Notes: generated by a model not told the origin, from the sequence alone. Counted from the stretch's first letter, positions 22,786-34,068 are shown. The stretch is DNA of 64,000 nt from Entoloma clypeatum (GCA_963565915.1 OY751485.1:5208001-5272000); one strand, 5' to 3'. A program made the numbers and translations.

Positions 22786-24680
22786 CACATCTGTGAGGCA
22801 GAGGTGGGTGAGGATGCATCCTGTCACATCCATTATGCATCCCAACTTGTTCCTCCCATTTCTGCACAGCGTGAGTCGGTCCCATGTCGCGATTGTGGAG
22901 AAAATCGCTGGTGGTCGTCAACAAGAGAAACTCAAGCCTGGACAATAAAGTATCAATATGTACTCAGCAACACATTGTATGTATATCATACATATCTTGC
23001 ACGTGCGTGTGCGTAGGCCTCCGCCAGTTTAGAAGCGAAGAGGGACCAGAGAGAGTTCAAAATGGTCACATGACTGTGGGCCGTTGACCCTTGCAAGCCG
23101 CGCTGGTGAGGGTTCGACGGGAGACGCAAGGGAAGTCGCTATGGGCGGGTAAGCCTCCCCCATTCTCTATTTCATTCACTAACAAACTAATCTCAGGCCC
23201 ACTTGGACTCCACAATGATGACGACAAGTGCTAATTTAACTACCTGTCGCACAAGGGGTTCCCAAGGTGCATATGCACTTCAAGTCATTCTGGGACGATG
23301 AGTTTTGCGTCGTATGTTCATTACTGACTCTTTGGTCATAATTTAGGTATTTCCGACAATGTTTGTATGTCGGGTGTGTCATTAGGCACATATACATTGA
23401 CGCTGTGCCAACAACACCCCTGCGCCCACTGCTGCCATTGTTAATGCCGAACAGCAAGTGTGCCATTGGGCAGCACATATGCAATGAATTTTGTCCTTTG
23501 GGCGTGCCTCACTTGCTGCCAGGCTCAATTCCTGGAGGTAGTGTTTATTTCTTCAGTTTGTTTCAGTTTCTGGTATTGACACACCCCCAATGTTTCCCCG
23601 TGGCTTTTCATCACGGCTCCCTTGGTGCCCCATCCACTCCTTGCCCCCTGCTTTACTTCCAACATGATTCATGCCGCGTACGCTCTGAATTTAGTGGCAG
23701 GAGCGGCTCGTTGGCAGCGTCACTATGAGCTACCGCCATGGGCCTTATGCTATATATCCATCCCATTTATTGCTTTCCCATGCTCATGGCCACCCCTTGC
23801 CTCCTGCCACCAGCAAACCCCACTGCCACTGTGCACCCAACCGCCAAATGGCGTGGGGTGCGAAGATAGTGGCGAAAGTGAAGGACAGGACCGACAGGGT
23901 GTTGTGTGTATCTCTACATAATACATAGTTAACAATGCATAGTTGTTTGATTATCTATACTTAAAAAAACACTCGGTTGGATGAAAGAGTATGGTATCTT
24001 CATATGCATCCACTTCTCAACGAGCCTACTCGGGCTTGAGGATGTATTTAATATGTTTAATATTGTTTCCTGTGACCTGTGACTGTCAGACTGTCAAGGT
24101 CTGGGACCCCATCATTCAAATCAACTTCTATTGCAGCTTCGCAACCAGCCAAAACCGAAAAATAGACCTGACCCTGTGGGGCAACAGTACACGACTCACC
24201 TGTAGTTACAGTAAATTGATACATAAAAACTACGTATAGGGCTCGTCACTTTTGGTCGATCCCATGGAGAGCCTGAGGGGGGGGTGGGGGGGGGGGGGGT
24301 CGAAAACGACAGAGATGGCGTCACTGTTTCAAGTCCTTCAACTACCCCTTCACAGTCACCACAAGTAACAGCCACCCGACCCGGCCCCTCCCCCACAGAT
24401 GAGAAAGCAAGAAAAAAAAAAAGGCACATCCACATCGTCCCATCAAAATGTCTCGACGGAACACCAGGATTTCAGTTTTCCCCAAGAACCCCGGCGTGGA
24501 CTCGGACATGTCCAAGTCAAACAGATGTTGATGTACTGTGATGCATGAATGCATTGATACGACGGGTTGACAGCATGACACTGGCGCGCCGACTCGAAGT
24601 CCTCTGTTAATTCTCCCTCGTGCCTCGGGATACTTATCGAGGATTCTTGTCGCAGGCCTCGTAAGGAGGTAAAGTCTTGT
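22786..24680. other. No recognised gene; includes a long G-run
   Basis: I find no family motif on either strand. Frames reach ~120 residues (23363-23728 plus) but look random. At 24277-24299 there is a run of G interrupted by one T (about nine G, T, fourteen G), a potential G-quadruplex or homopolymer artefact. Confidence 0.5.
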
Positions 24681-24685
24681 TCATT

Positions 24686-25387
24686 TTAGTCGGCATGCAT
24701 TGCTAACACTGCACTTGGGCGACGTATAGATAAAGAAAATGGTATCCACATAAGCCACCAAACACGTGGAAACTGTATCTCGTGAATATCGGGCTTGAAA
24801 GAATGGATTCCTGTATCAATCGTTCGTGCTACATTCGTTGAGCTTAGGACCTGAAGATAATCGATCGTCATCGAGGCGGCCCGACGTCCCTTTATATCCA
24901 GCTCAACGTTGCCATTGGTTGGCAGGAAATTAGTGAGGCATTTCAATGCCTCTACCCCAATGGTTGATAGGTAGATATTTGCGAAATCCATAAAGCGGTC
25001 GAATCGTGTCCATTCGAGTTGGGCTTCAAAGATAAGCTTCCAGGTTGATATGGGACGGGCGGACCACGGCATACAGACTGACTGCTTAAGGCACTGCTCC
25101 AAAGACAAAGGTGTACTTGTTCGATGAGAGCGTCCGGCCAGCCATCCAAAGACAAACTCAACCCAAGGTTTGGGGTACCGATGTACCATAGATAGCATGC
25201 AGAACAGTGGCGTGAGGAAAGAATAAGCAGCTGGTACATCACAGGCCCTCGGCCACGTCTTGTTGCGCAAAACTTGTAGCCGCCGTGGTGAGTATGGACA
25301 ACCATTGGGCCATGATGGTAGACTCGGGCTTACCAGGATATAAAGCCAAGGGTATGCTTTATCGAAACCATGCGTCGTTCTCACCAT
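24686..25387 (-). CDS. Hypothetical protein, 233 aa, unrecognised
   Basis: An open frame starts at ATG 25387 with no stop for 233 codons, ending in TAA at 24686-24688. Composition is protein-like (W-rich, mixed charge), but I recognise no domain and see no signal peptide; hydrophobic stretches are too short for confident membrane helices. Its first codons overlap the last exon of the secreted-protein gene on the same strand, which argues against it being a separate gene with that start. It may be an exon of a gene with a different start, a decayed transposon gene, or chance. Confidence 0.3.
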   Translation of the reverse strand: MVRTTHGFDKAYPWLYILVSPSLPSWPNGCPYSPRRLQVLRNKTWPRACDVPAAYSFLTPLFCMLSMVHRYPKPWVEFVFGWLAGRSHRTSTPLSLEQCLKQSVCMPWSARPISTWKLIFEAQLEWTRFDRFMDFANIYLSTIGVEALKCLTNFLPTNGNVELDIKGRRAASMTIDYLQVLSSTNVARTIDTGIHSFKPDIHEIQFPRVWWLMWIPFSLSIRRPSAVLAMHAD

Positions 25388-25634
25388 TGGCAGGTTCCCT
25401 ACATTTTTACAATGTAGCTCAAGATTTTACGGGCTTTAATACATGATCACTTACTGTGTTGGTAAAATCCCCTGCCTTCTTCTTGCATTGTAGCTGATGG
25501 GTGACTACACAACAATCCTTGTTACCGTTGTTGGTTGCGCATATTTGGTTCTGGGCGTGGCATGAGCCTTTTACTTGACAGACGCTCGCAAGGCAGAGAA
25601 CAATGGAAAGGACGAGAGTATGGGAGACGTGCAT
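25381..25634 (-). CDS. Small secreted cysteine-rich protein with a knottin-like cysteine order
   Basis: ATG is at 25634. Exon 1 is 25634-25455 (60 codons), a 56-nt intron lies at 25454-25399 (donor GTAAGT, acceptor TAG, phase 0), and exon 2 is 25398-25381 with stop TGA. Residues 1-23 form a clear signal peptide with a leucine/valine core. The short mature part (~41 residues) has six cysteines ordered C-x6-C-x8-CC-x7-C-x12-C; the sixth comes only from exon 2. C-C-CC-C-C is the order of inhibitor-cystine-knot folds (inference). If the intron were retained, the frame would run to 25419 and lack the sixth cysteine. A TATAAAAGG box lies ~100 bp upstream. A secreted effector, antimicrobial or signalling role is possible; none is shown. 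It is the only gene here without visible damage. Confidence 0.7.
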
Positions 25635-25731
25635 AGTGAGAATAGGGTGATTCTGAGTGAGTGAGATGTAAGTGTGCGATGACTTTGAACACTTGCTGTG
25701 ATGAAGGTGGTCTGAGGGCCCCCCTGAGCGT

Positions 25732-25740
25732 CCTTTTATA
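25732..25740 (-). promoter_or_regulatory. TATA box of the small secreted protein gene
   Basis: TATAAAAGG on the minus strand, 98-106 bp upstream of the ATG at 25634. Spacing leaves room for a 5' leader of ~70 nt. Confidence 0.55.
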
Positions 25741-26049
25741 CCTCGAACGATTCTGTCGCGGGTATCATCGGGACTCGCAGGAGAAGGAATGGAATGGAAT
25801 GTATTTGACTGACTACGTTACCTACGTAACTCAGGTGACTAACATTCTCGTTCTTTCCTCAATCGTTCTTCTTTCCTGAACGTCTCTGAGGATGAGAGTA
25901 CACTACTTTCCTCGAACCGTAACTGCTCGCTGATGTACTCGTAGTTACGCGATCTCTATAGGTATGATGTTGTTCTTTTTGAACGTCTCTAGACTCTTGA
26001 GGATTTACACGATCTCGATAGATCCCATACAACAATTTTAGGCGGCGTG

Positions 26050-27250
26050 AACATAGTATGGTTCGAACCCGAACCGAACCTGAAGAACCTTGTGTTCAGG
26101 CTCCGAATCCACCTTGTTCGGGTCTATGTTCAGCCAGATCGGAGATCCCTGCCTTACCCAAAGTAAGTACTTACTATTTCATGCACCCACCCTCTTGAGA
26201 ATGTACTAGACCACCGTAACCGCTCTTACGCATACCGTTAGTATATGGCGTGGGAGTGACTGACCAGAGACTGGACGACGCGTTACGATCAATGTGATCA
26301 TTCTTCAGCCGCTTGGCCTTCCCTACAGATGGTGAGTATCGCCAGACCACCGTAAACGCTCTTACGCATACCGCTGACCTGAGCCGAGACCGGACGACGT
26401 GTTACGATGGATCATTCTTCAACCGCTCCGAGTCGGCCTTCCCTTACGCACTGCAGGCATATCAGCCACTTGAAGTCAAGACTCACATTGAGTGAAGAAA
26501 TAAAGCACACCAAAAAAAGAGCGCGGTAAAAAGAATAACGATCAACTGACAGTGCTTCCTCAAAACTTCATGCAATCCCACTGGTGAGAGTACTCTCGCG
26601 CACTCCGACCTTCTTCCATCGTCGTGCTTCGGGCGATGCTCGACCTTCCCTCCAGACGGTGAGTATCGCCAACCGTTATGTCACGCCTCATACCGTCCTG
26701 CCAGGGTATTGCCCACCCCCATAATAATTTAGAGAAATTTTACTTCTTTTTCGCCTGAACATATGGTTCGTACCCGAACCGAACCTGAAGAACGTTGTGT
26801 TCAGGCTCATGTTCAGCCGGATCGGAGATCCCTGCCTTACCCAAAGTAAGTACTTACTATTTCATGCACCCACCCTCTTGAGAATGTACTAGACCACTGT
26901 AACCGCTCTTACGCATACCGTTATATGGCGTGGGAGTTACTGACCTTGATGCCGAGACCGGACGACGTGTTACGATGGATTTCCCTACAGGCCGACGCTG
27001 GGGAGCCTTACGCACTGCACGCATCTCAGACTGCTCAAAACATCATACAATCCCACTGGTGAGAATACGGAAGTGCTCTCGCGCACTCCGAGTCCACCTG
27101 ACTATGTCCCTGACCTTCTTCCACCGTCGTGCTTCGAGCGATACTCGACCTTCCCTCCAGACGCTGAGTATCGCCAACGCTGGGCACCTTTTACACAGCG
27201 ACATTGGACTCGTGGCCCTTGGGCGACATCGTTCATATGCTCAAAACCTC
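26050..27250. repeat. Imperfect tandem duplication with GAACC-rich ends
   Basis: The block 26050-26290 recurs at 26757-26990 (shared landmark GGAGATCCCTGCCTTACCCA at about 26140 and 26825). A second block around 26560-26700 recurs at 27040-27180 (CTCGACCTTCCCTCCAGACG at about 26640 and 27145). The two offsets (~686 and ~505) differ, so one unit has an internal deletion. Both units start with clustered GAACCCGAACCGAACC and GTTCAGG motifs in opposite orientations, reminiscent of DNA-transposon ends. No coding sequence was recognised. Confidence 0.6.
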
Positions 27251-27544
27251 ACATAAAGTCTACATGCATTGACCCGCATCGGAAATATCAATGAATCCCA
27301 TCAAACAGGCAATTTGGTGATTTTTCGCGAGGAAAACTGGTGTAAATACAGCAGCGATGGCTAGATCTATCCAGATCCTCTGGACCACTTAAGGTTCAGT
27401 TCACGGAGCCTCTTTGGCAATATCAAGGGCAGAGCTCAGGTCTCAGGATGCATTTGTTAAAGCAGGGGACACTGAACTATGAAAAAAGAAGCTTTTGGTG
27501 TGACATTAGAGTGACACTTCCAAGCGGCGTTTGAATTGTGTAAG

Positions 27545-27825
27545 GGTACTGTAGCATTTCAATCAATTCGTCGGTCACGCGTAACGGGGCTCTTGAAAAC
27601 ACCGGAATGTCATGTTTGTCACGTTTCCCTGAGCCTGGCGACGAATTCGGCACGCGGGATTTCCAAAAATAGCACGGAGAAATTGCCAAGAATGGCACCA
27701 AAAATGATGAAGATCGGTCACTTGAGTCGACATCACAGAAATTTTCGGCCGCGACGAAATCAAAAATTCGTCACACCATGTCACGCATCACAGGCCCAAC
27801 GAATTGATTGAAATGCTACAGTACC
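27545..27825. repeat. Fold-back (MITE-like) element with ~30-bp inverted ends
   Basis: The left end GGTACTGTAGCATTTCAATC, continuing through AATTCGT, is mirrored at the right end (complement at about 27796-27825, ending GCTACAGTACC). The element is 281 bp. No clear target duplication or superfamily mark was found. Flanks 27300-27540 and 27826-28130 hold no recognised gene. Confidence 0.65.
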
Positions 27826-28139
27826 ATGGATGCCTGACACGTCGACTGGCAGGAAATGCTTGCAGAGACTGAAATATGACTGCAACAATACCATGACAAT
27901 TGTTTCAAATACCCCGAATTTTCAACTCCCCCTCACTGGGAAGCCTCTGATGACACAAGCACATTGTTTCTTCTCAAAGTAAGGTTAGAAGATTATAGAA
28001 GAGATAAATTACAAGCGATCCCGAGCAATCCCAGAGGAAATTGGTGAGGTTCTTGTGGAGAAATATCTTTGCCAAATGTTTCAAATACCTGGTCATTGAT
28101 AGTACATACAAGCCCATGATGTTGCTATAAGGAATCACT

Positions 28140-28420
28140 CTCAAGCAGGCTCTCTTTGATTTCCCTGCTCAAATACTTGGGAACATCAGCAAACTCTGGG
28201 TCACCTATGCAACCTTGTGCAACCCTGTGCAGCTGGTTGCAGTTCTGAAGATCCAAAGACAAGGTATATGCTACATGCAGCTCCATTGCAGCTCTGTGCA
28301 GCTTCACCACCATCTTTTGCAGGTCTATGCACTTTCACTACCAACCTCTGTAGCACTCTGTAGAACCTCTCATGACTATGTACCTCTACAGACTGTGTTG
28401 CTTCAATGATATAAAACTTA
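28140..28420. repeat. TGCAGC/TGCAAC-rich degenerate repeat
   Basis: Many imperfect copies of TGCAG, TGCAAC and CTGTGCA in both orientations. It looks like the motif-rich end of a DNA transposon or a decayed minisatellite. No gene was recognised. Confidence 0.4.
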
Positions 28421-28852
28421 AACCATTGAATTCACTTAACACAGAAAACTGATAGTATGAAGAAACAATTTCATTTGAAAGTAAATGTACAAAGTTACAA
28501 AACTATGGGGGAAATGAAAAGGCATACAATGTCACACCAAACCCAAGACAAGTTGCCAGCACATGTCGCTGTTACCACACGCCCCCCACCATGGTCGCCC
28601 ACCACCATCCTGCTCATGGTCTCTCGCCACATCCCCTCACGAAGTCCCCCATCCCACATGACTGACGAGGAGGGCGTTATCATTGAGAAGGGCATCACTG
28701 TATGTGCATCAAGAGCTCCAGTCGATTCGCTTGAGGCGACTGCGGGTGAAGCATTCATCCAAGCTGCCCGGAAGGAGGCTAGGGTACTTGATGTCAAAGA
28801 CGAGACTTGCTGCTTCTAGTGGGATTGGGACGATTGGGAGGATGTGTTGGCC

Positions 28853-29230
28853 TCAAGGATAGATACCTCGGGAAGGCCCATCCGCTGGGTTTTGCTTGGA
28901 TTCCACGTAGCGGGTGTGGAATTGGCCCAGCTCCTCTTCCATTCTGTGGATGCGATGAAAGATGGAATTGACTGGTTGATTTCTGCTCCTACCAACCCAC
29001 CATCCTTTGATGACACCTGTGTTGTCACCGTAGAGCAGGAATTGGCAAATTTTGGGGTAAAGTTGTGTGACTGCAATGGTGAAAAGTTCGAAGCCGATGG
29101 CTTTGGCCCATCCGATGTCGCGCTTGCCACCTTCCCAGCCCTGGACCAGAGTCCAAGCTCTCCATTGATTTCCGATGGTGATGCCGATCCCGGTGGAGGA
29201 GCTGGCATCTGAAAAGGCTCTAACATCCAA
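28853..29230 (-). pseudogene. RNase H domain of the DIRS-like element
   Basis: The frame reads VRAFSDASSSTGIGITIG (first catalytic D), then ELFTIAVTQLY (E), YGDNTGVIKGWW (D) and NPADGPSRGIYP (last D), the RNase H order seen in DIRS and pararetrovirus-like Pol. It lies just downstream of RT but in another frame. Confidence 0.7.
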
Positions 29231-29290
29231 AATTTTGACTGGATGAGGGATGGGGCGAGAGGGGAACGATCCTGATAGCCTGTTCGCCCA

Positions 29291-30307
29291 TCAAGCAAGT
29301 TTGGAACACACGGCTTTGGGTGGGGTACGTGGGAGGAAAGAACTGCTGTTGAACAATGGAAACATCATTTCTAACCCTATGAGGTACGCATGGCCTTGAG
29401 GCAAGATATTGGACGTGTGCATCAATTTCCCGTATAATTTCCGCAGTTTGGTGAGGGTGTGAGTGCGTTTCTCCAGCCAATCACGTAAAGCCGATCTGTA
29501 TTTCTCAATCTTTCTCTCCATGAGGGAGACTGTTTTTTTGTTGAGGTCCCACTTAAAACCCAAGAATTTGACTCTGGTGTCAACAGGATGGTCTTTGGAT
29601 AGTTTCCAGGGGATACCCAGGACATGAGAGATGTCATCGATGTCCTGGAGGGTGTACACGTGCTGCTGTGAGGGGTCTTGCTCTGGGAAGTTCTTAATGG
29701 GGAAGTACATGTCTTCCTGCCATTCTTTGATGAACCCTGAAGGCCATGTGTCACCTTTGAACCAAATGCGGCCACATTTCTGATGTTTGCCTCCGTTGTT
29801 CATGATCAGTTGACAGCGGTTTTCGTGGAATGTGTTGTAGTGTTCAACCTCGTGTTTCGGTGATCTGAAGAATATATGGTCGTCGACCCATTTGGCTATG
29901 GGGCCAATACCTTTGGCTCTCATTAAGTCAGCACCTGCATCTCTGATTGTACCATGAATGCCAGCTGATGAGGTGAGGCCAAAGCAGCATGCCATGTCAA
30001 TCACAAATTGATCATCATCTGATAGATGCACCATGAGACCTGGCCATTGATTTGGGGTGATCGGGATGGTTCTGTAAGCTTTGACCACATCTTGTATGGC
30101 CACCTCGGTGCCTGTAGGAAGGGGCGCAATGATCACGCAGATTGTGTTGAAGGTTCCCCATGTGCATGGGAAAACCTCGGAATTAATTGACTGATTGATT
30201 GAGGGTTGTGTAGGGTCATTGTGTGGATGAGATAAGTTCTGTATGATGCAGAATTTGTCCAGTTGAGCTGGTTTGGGTATGATTGAGATTGGTGACATCA
30301 AATCCAT
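29291..30307 (-). pseudogene. Reverse transcriptase of the DIRS-like element
   Basis: A 338-codon open frame. The RT blocks seen are KFCIIQNLSHPHND, EVAIQDVVKAYRTIPI (motif A, D), FGLTSSAGIHG (motif B) and AKWVDDHIFFR (motif C with DD). HVLGIPWKLSKDHPVDTRVK leads into the thumb/connection and a basic helical segment. Upstream coding continues at 30308-30331 in another frame (NIPLSLMHGFDV) and then, across the solo LTR, into the Gag-like part. It should copy the element's RNA. No internal stop, so the decay of this domain is mild. Confidence 0.75.
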
Positions 30308-30331
30308 GCATTAAACTAAGAGGTATGTTAG

Positions 30332-30883
30332 TGTTACACTTTTTCACCCTCTTCCTATGTGCCTTCATATGACCCCTCAACCCTCGATCCTTATCAGACC
30401 CCGTTTCACTTAACTCCGATGACCCTGGGACATGTGTCCCCCTTATCAGCATTATGACTCACATCGACTTGGATGATTCTCCTTTTAGATACATTTTCAC
30501 TTGTTATCTCTGACTCACGGCCTTGAGGCCTTATCTCTGACTCCTATGCCACCGCCTTCTTGAAACATCTATCTAATCAATGGCCTATTTAGCTCCTGCG
30601 CAGCACCTACTTATTTATAGCCATCGGATAGTGTATATAAGACCTGTAACCTTAGAGTAGAGGTCCTTAGCTTGACCTAGGCAATTAACACTTACTTGTC
30701 TTATCTGGAACGCTCTCAAACTAAGTGCCTTGTGAGGACTTAGCTCTGCTAAACCGAACCGAGTCGTCCTCTTGAGGAACTCACTGATCGACCAAGTCGA
30801 CCTACTGAGGGACTTGTTGTGAAACCAGTTCGAACCCACATGATCCGATCCTTGGACTTGCTGTTGTAGGCTATCGCCGAACA
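30332..30883 (+). mobile_element. Solo LTR inside the DIRS-like element
   Basis: It is 552 bp, starts TGTTACAC and ends CGCCGAACA, flanked by the 5-bp duplication GTTAG (30327-30331 and 30884-30888). TATATAAG at 30634-30641 suggests plus orientation. Removing it and one duplication restores the DIRS reading (…GLIM-stop-YPNIPLSLMHGFDV), where the stop TGA (30893-30895, minus) replaces an expected arginine. No internal region remains, so it arose by LTR-LTR recombination. Confidence 0.82.
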
Positions 30884-30888
30884 GTTAG

Positions 30889-31180
30889 GATATCACATGA
30901 TTAGTCCGGTGTTTGTAAGTTTGTGCTGCCACGCATCTGGGTGGTAAGGGGTCAAAGCTTTATTTCGACGATGAAGTAGGCTGAGCATCAGGGCATCCCT
31001 GGACGCCATGTGAGGATTCTCCACAGCCGGTGCAAATGTGTTTAGCAGAATGCAAGGAGCTGTTGCAACTGTGGGGCGTTGAAAGTTGATGCAGAGGGCA
31101 AGCTGACTGTCCTTGTGGATCAGTTGTCCTGCTGAGTTGCGGTAGCACTTCGGTATGTTACCATTCCAGGTTAATTTCAT
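30889..31180 (-). pseudogene. Zinc-finger Gag-like segment of the DIRS-like element
   Basis: LALCINFQRPTVATAPC is followed, after a +1/-1 frame change, by KHICTGCGESSHGVQGC. Together they give a cysteine/histidine array (C..C, H-C-C-H-C) of the kind in the ORF1 of basidiomycete DIRS elements. The frame then ends at TGA 30893. Confidence 0.5.
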
Positions 31181-31559
31181 GTTGCATTCCGCAAGATTGT
31201 GTCTGTTCCTCCCTAGGCAGATGGGGCAAGCTGCAAGGGTGAAAGAAGGTGGTCAGGCCCTGCACAATTTGAAACTTGTCTTCTTGTCACAAGCAGGAGA
31301 AAGGGATCTAGAATGCGCGCAATGTGGGGAGGGTGAGCGAGGGTGTTCAGAGCGCCGATGTCGCTGTGAAGATTGATGGTGGTGGGGTTTGTCTCTTGAA
31401 CGGCCACGTCCAGCGTGACGCTTGTCGGTATTATTCATGGTCTGAAGGGAGGTCATTGCTTCCTGGAAAAGGTGGAGAGGAGTTGAATGGGAGAAGGAAA
31501 AGGAGGTGGTTGGGAGGTGTGAGATGGAGGGGGTTTTTAGGGAAATGGAGGTTGATGGC

Positions 31560-31860
31560 GAGGTGCAGCAAATTGAGGTGAGGCAATGTGTTGAGATAAG
31601 AGGCAAGAGATGGGGATAGGCAAGGCAAGAGATGGGGATAGGTGAGGCGAGGCAAGGCATTAGAGAAGAAGGAGAAAAAAGGTGAGGTGTTAGGGGTGAG
31701 GCAAGGCAAGGCATCAGGGGTGATGGATATCATAGATGAGTCGAGGCAAGGCAATGGGAGGAAGAGGGAAGAGGGGGGGCATCAAAAGAATGTAATGAGG
31801 CAGAGGCAAGGCAAGGTTGAGGCAAGGCAAGGCATAGGCAGGTGAGGTCAAAAGAAATTG
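31560..31860. repeat. GAGGCAAGGCAAGGCAT minisatellite
   Basis: Degenerate tandem copies of GAGGCAAGGCA on a purine-rich strand. The flank 31190-31560 is also purine-rich, with no recognised gene. Confidence 0.7.
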
Positions 31861-31877
31861 AGGGGGGTCATATCTGC

Positions 31878-34068
31878 TAGTGTTTCAAGGTTCAGTCCAA
31901 TAGGACTGGAACCAGACCAGACTGAACCAAAAATGAACCAAAATAGACCAAGACTGTGGTCTCGGTCTATGCTAAAATGGAAAGGGCCCGGTCTTCGGTC
32001 TCGACCAAAAAAAATTTTGTTGAAGACCAGTAAAAGACCAGTTGAAACTGGTCTGAACCAGTCTTTTTGGGTACTAGTACAGGGTGTCTATATGTATTTA
32101 TGTGGCTGTTGGCCATTGGGTGATAAAGGGGGCACACATCATGGCAGTTGGGCATGGGATGCCATTGGGCGTGAGTCGACAAGGCCATTGAGAGGGGGCC
32201 GTTGGGTGCGAGTGGAGGCCGTTGGGCATGAAAGGACGCCGTTGGGTGTGAAAGGATGCCATTGGGTGCTAGAGGGGGCCGTTGGGCATGAGTTGAGGCC
32301 ATTGGGTGCCAGAAAGGGCCATTGGGCAAGAGTGGGCATGAAAGTCAGATGACAAACTGGGCAAAGAGTTTGTTTGGCCCAGAAAGCAGCCAAAGCAAAT
32401 AAGGGCAAATAGCCTGCCCTCATTTGGACGTGCATCAGGCATGCATAAAATGTGTCAACTAAATATAAACACACTTAAAAAAACATCGCACATCTGCCTA
32501 CATGTCTTACACAGGGGCAGCAAAAGCTTATGCACTATATCAATTAAGTATTAGAGCATTATGTGTCACTTACTATGTATCTATTTCGCCACGGATCTTA
32601 TGATATAGCGATGCAGAGCTCTGCACCAAATAATAGTAAACAATGTGCAGAATACATTGCGCAGATGCGCACGGCACCTTCCTCATGGTCTAATAAGGGT
32701 TTGAAGTCATAGAACTCATAAATACATATGTATTGACCTTCTGAACGACCTTGAATAATTTTAAGATGTCTAGTTCAGATAGAAATAATCAAATGTGCAG
32801 ATTTCAGTAAAAGTGTTATATCTCCATGATTAATCCACCAAATTTGAAAAACAAATGTGCTGTGAGATCCCCTGAATGGGGAGAATCCAAAGCTGAAGTA
32901 AAATTTTCTGGTCAAAATTTCGACCTATTTTGCTTCTTTTCATTCACCTTATTAAGTCCTTGAATTTTATTTGCATGGTCTGAATAGGTTTACGTACAAT
33001 GTTGCAATAGTATATATTTACTACATGTAGGTTAAAGGGGTTGTGGAAAGGAGAAAGTGAGAAAATGATGTTTTTTGTGTTTGAGGTAACTCATGATGCA
33101 CTGTTTATCACAATTTACAGTGTGATTTGATACATCAATTTGCTGCCCAGACTCTCTACCATACATGGCTCATGTATCTAACTGTATATATACTTCTTAT
33201 AAACATCCCTAAATCAGTTGATAAGTATATTTGAGGCCTGTGATGCCACAGTTTGGGCATTGAGGCCATGATTTTCAATAACACACTCACTCAGCATTGA
33301 CTGCCGAGCACCTCAGCAATCGCTGAAAGTCGAACCATAAGTCAATGGCCAGCGAAATGTTCCCACAGTTCTTTTTATCCCCCACCTCCACTCCATATGG
33401 CCACCACCTCTGCCCAACGCCCACCACTTGTGGCCAACGGCCCGCTATCACCCCCTCTAGTGCCCAACAGCCTACTTTTGCAGACAATGGCCTCTGTTCA
33501 TGCCCAATGCCTCTACCCACGCCCAACGGCCCCTCCTGTGCCCAACAGCCTCCACTCGCGCCCAACGGCCCCCTATCGCACCCCATGGCCTCGACTCACC
33601 CCCAATGCTGCTCCACATGCCCAACAGCATTGACTCGCACCTAATGGCCCCTCCTCTGCCCAACGGCATCCATTCACACCCAACAGCATCCACTTGCGCC
33701 CAACAGCCCCTGTGCCCAACGGCCTCCACCCACGCCCAACGCCCCCTATCGCACCAAACAGCCTCCACTCATGCCCAAAGCCACCCAATCATGCCCAACA
33801 GCGCCAACTCATGCCCAATGTCTACCACTCCCATACATGTATATATTTAGCCACCATGTATAATTAATTGACCCACCACACCGGTTCTGACCAGTGCAGG
33901 CCAGTTCGGTCCACCGTCCATGGGTCCACCATCCATGGGTCCAATGGTCCAGTCCTGCGTGGTCCGGTCTGGTTTTCTGCCCTTTTGTCATATATGAAGA
34001 CCAGTCTCGGTCTCGGTCCATGCCCCTCGGAGGCAAAAAACTGAACCAAACCAAACCCTCAAACACTA
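31878..34068. mobile_element. Composite DNA element R1 with hAT-type ends and inverted minisatellite arms
   Basis: It starts TAGTGTTTCAAGG and ends CCCTCAAACACTA, the same end type as the hAT-like MITEs. The flanks ATATCTGC and ATGTCCAC match 5 of 8, perhaps a decayed duplication. From outside in, each side carries a GGTCT/AGACC-motif zone (31878-32085; 33885-34068) and then a minisatellite of ~17-bp GGCCGTTGGGCATGAG units (32140-32340). On the right (33370-33835) these units lie in the opposite orientation, so the arms could pair. Between them is the ~1-kb non-coding R core. No transposase. Confidence 0.6.

Larger units (their letters stand above)
28800..31190 (-). mobile_element. DIRS-like retroelement remnant
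   Basis: On the minus strand the order is a zinc-finger Gag-like segment (31180-30890), RT (about 30326-29291) and RNase H (about 29230-28850), interrupted by a solo LTR at 30332-30883. RT followed by RNase H ending in NPADGPSRGIYP and a Gag with CTGCGESSHGVQGC match what I know of basidiomycete DIRS/Ngaro-type elements. No tyrosine recombinase was recognised downstream to ~28450, so the type is inferred. Several frameshifts make it dead. Confidence 0.65.

Noticed and set aside
23091..23115. GGTTCGA-like B box of a tRNA gene
   Set aside because: No A box or cloverleaf could be drawn around it.
28457..28819. 120-codon plus-strand frame
   Set aside because: No motif; overlaps the downstream side of the DIRS remnant on the opposite strand.
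32139..33850. Several 80-120-codon frames with repeated P-N-G-P or G-H-R-R units
   Set aside because: Translations of the minisatellite arms in both directions; unit length and phase vary.
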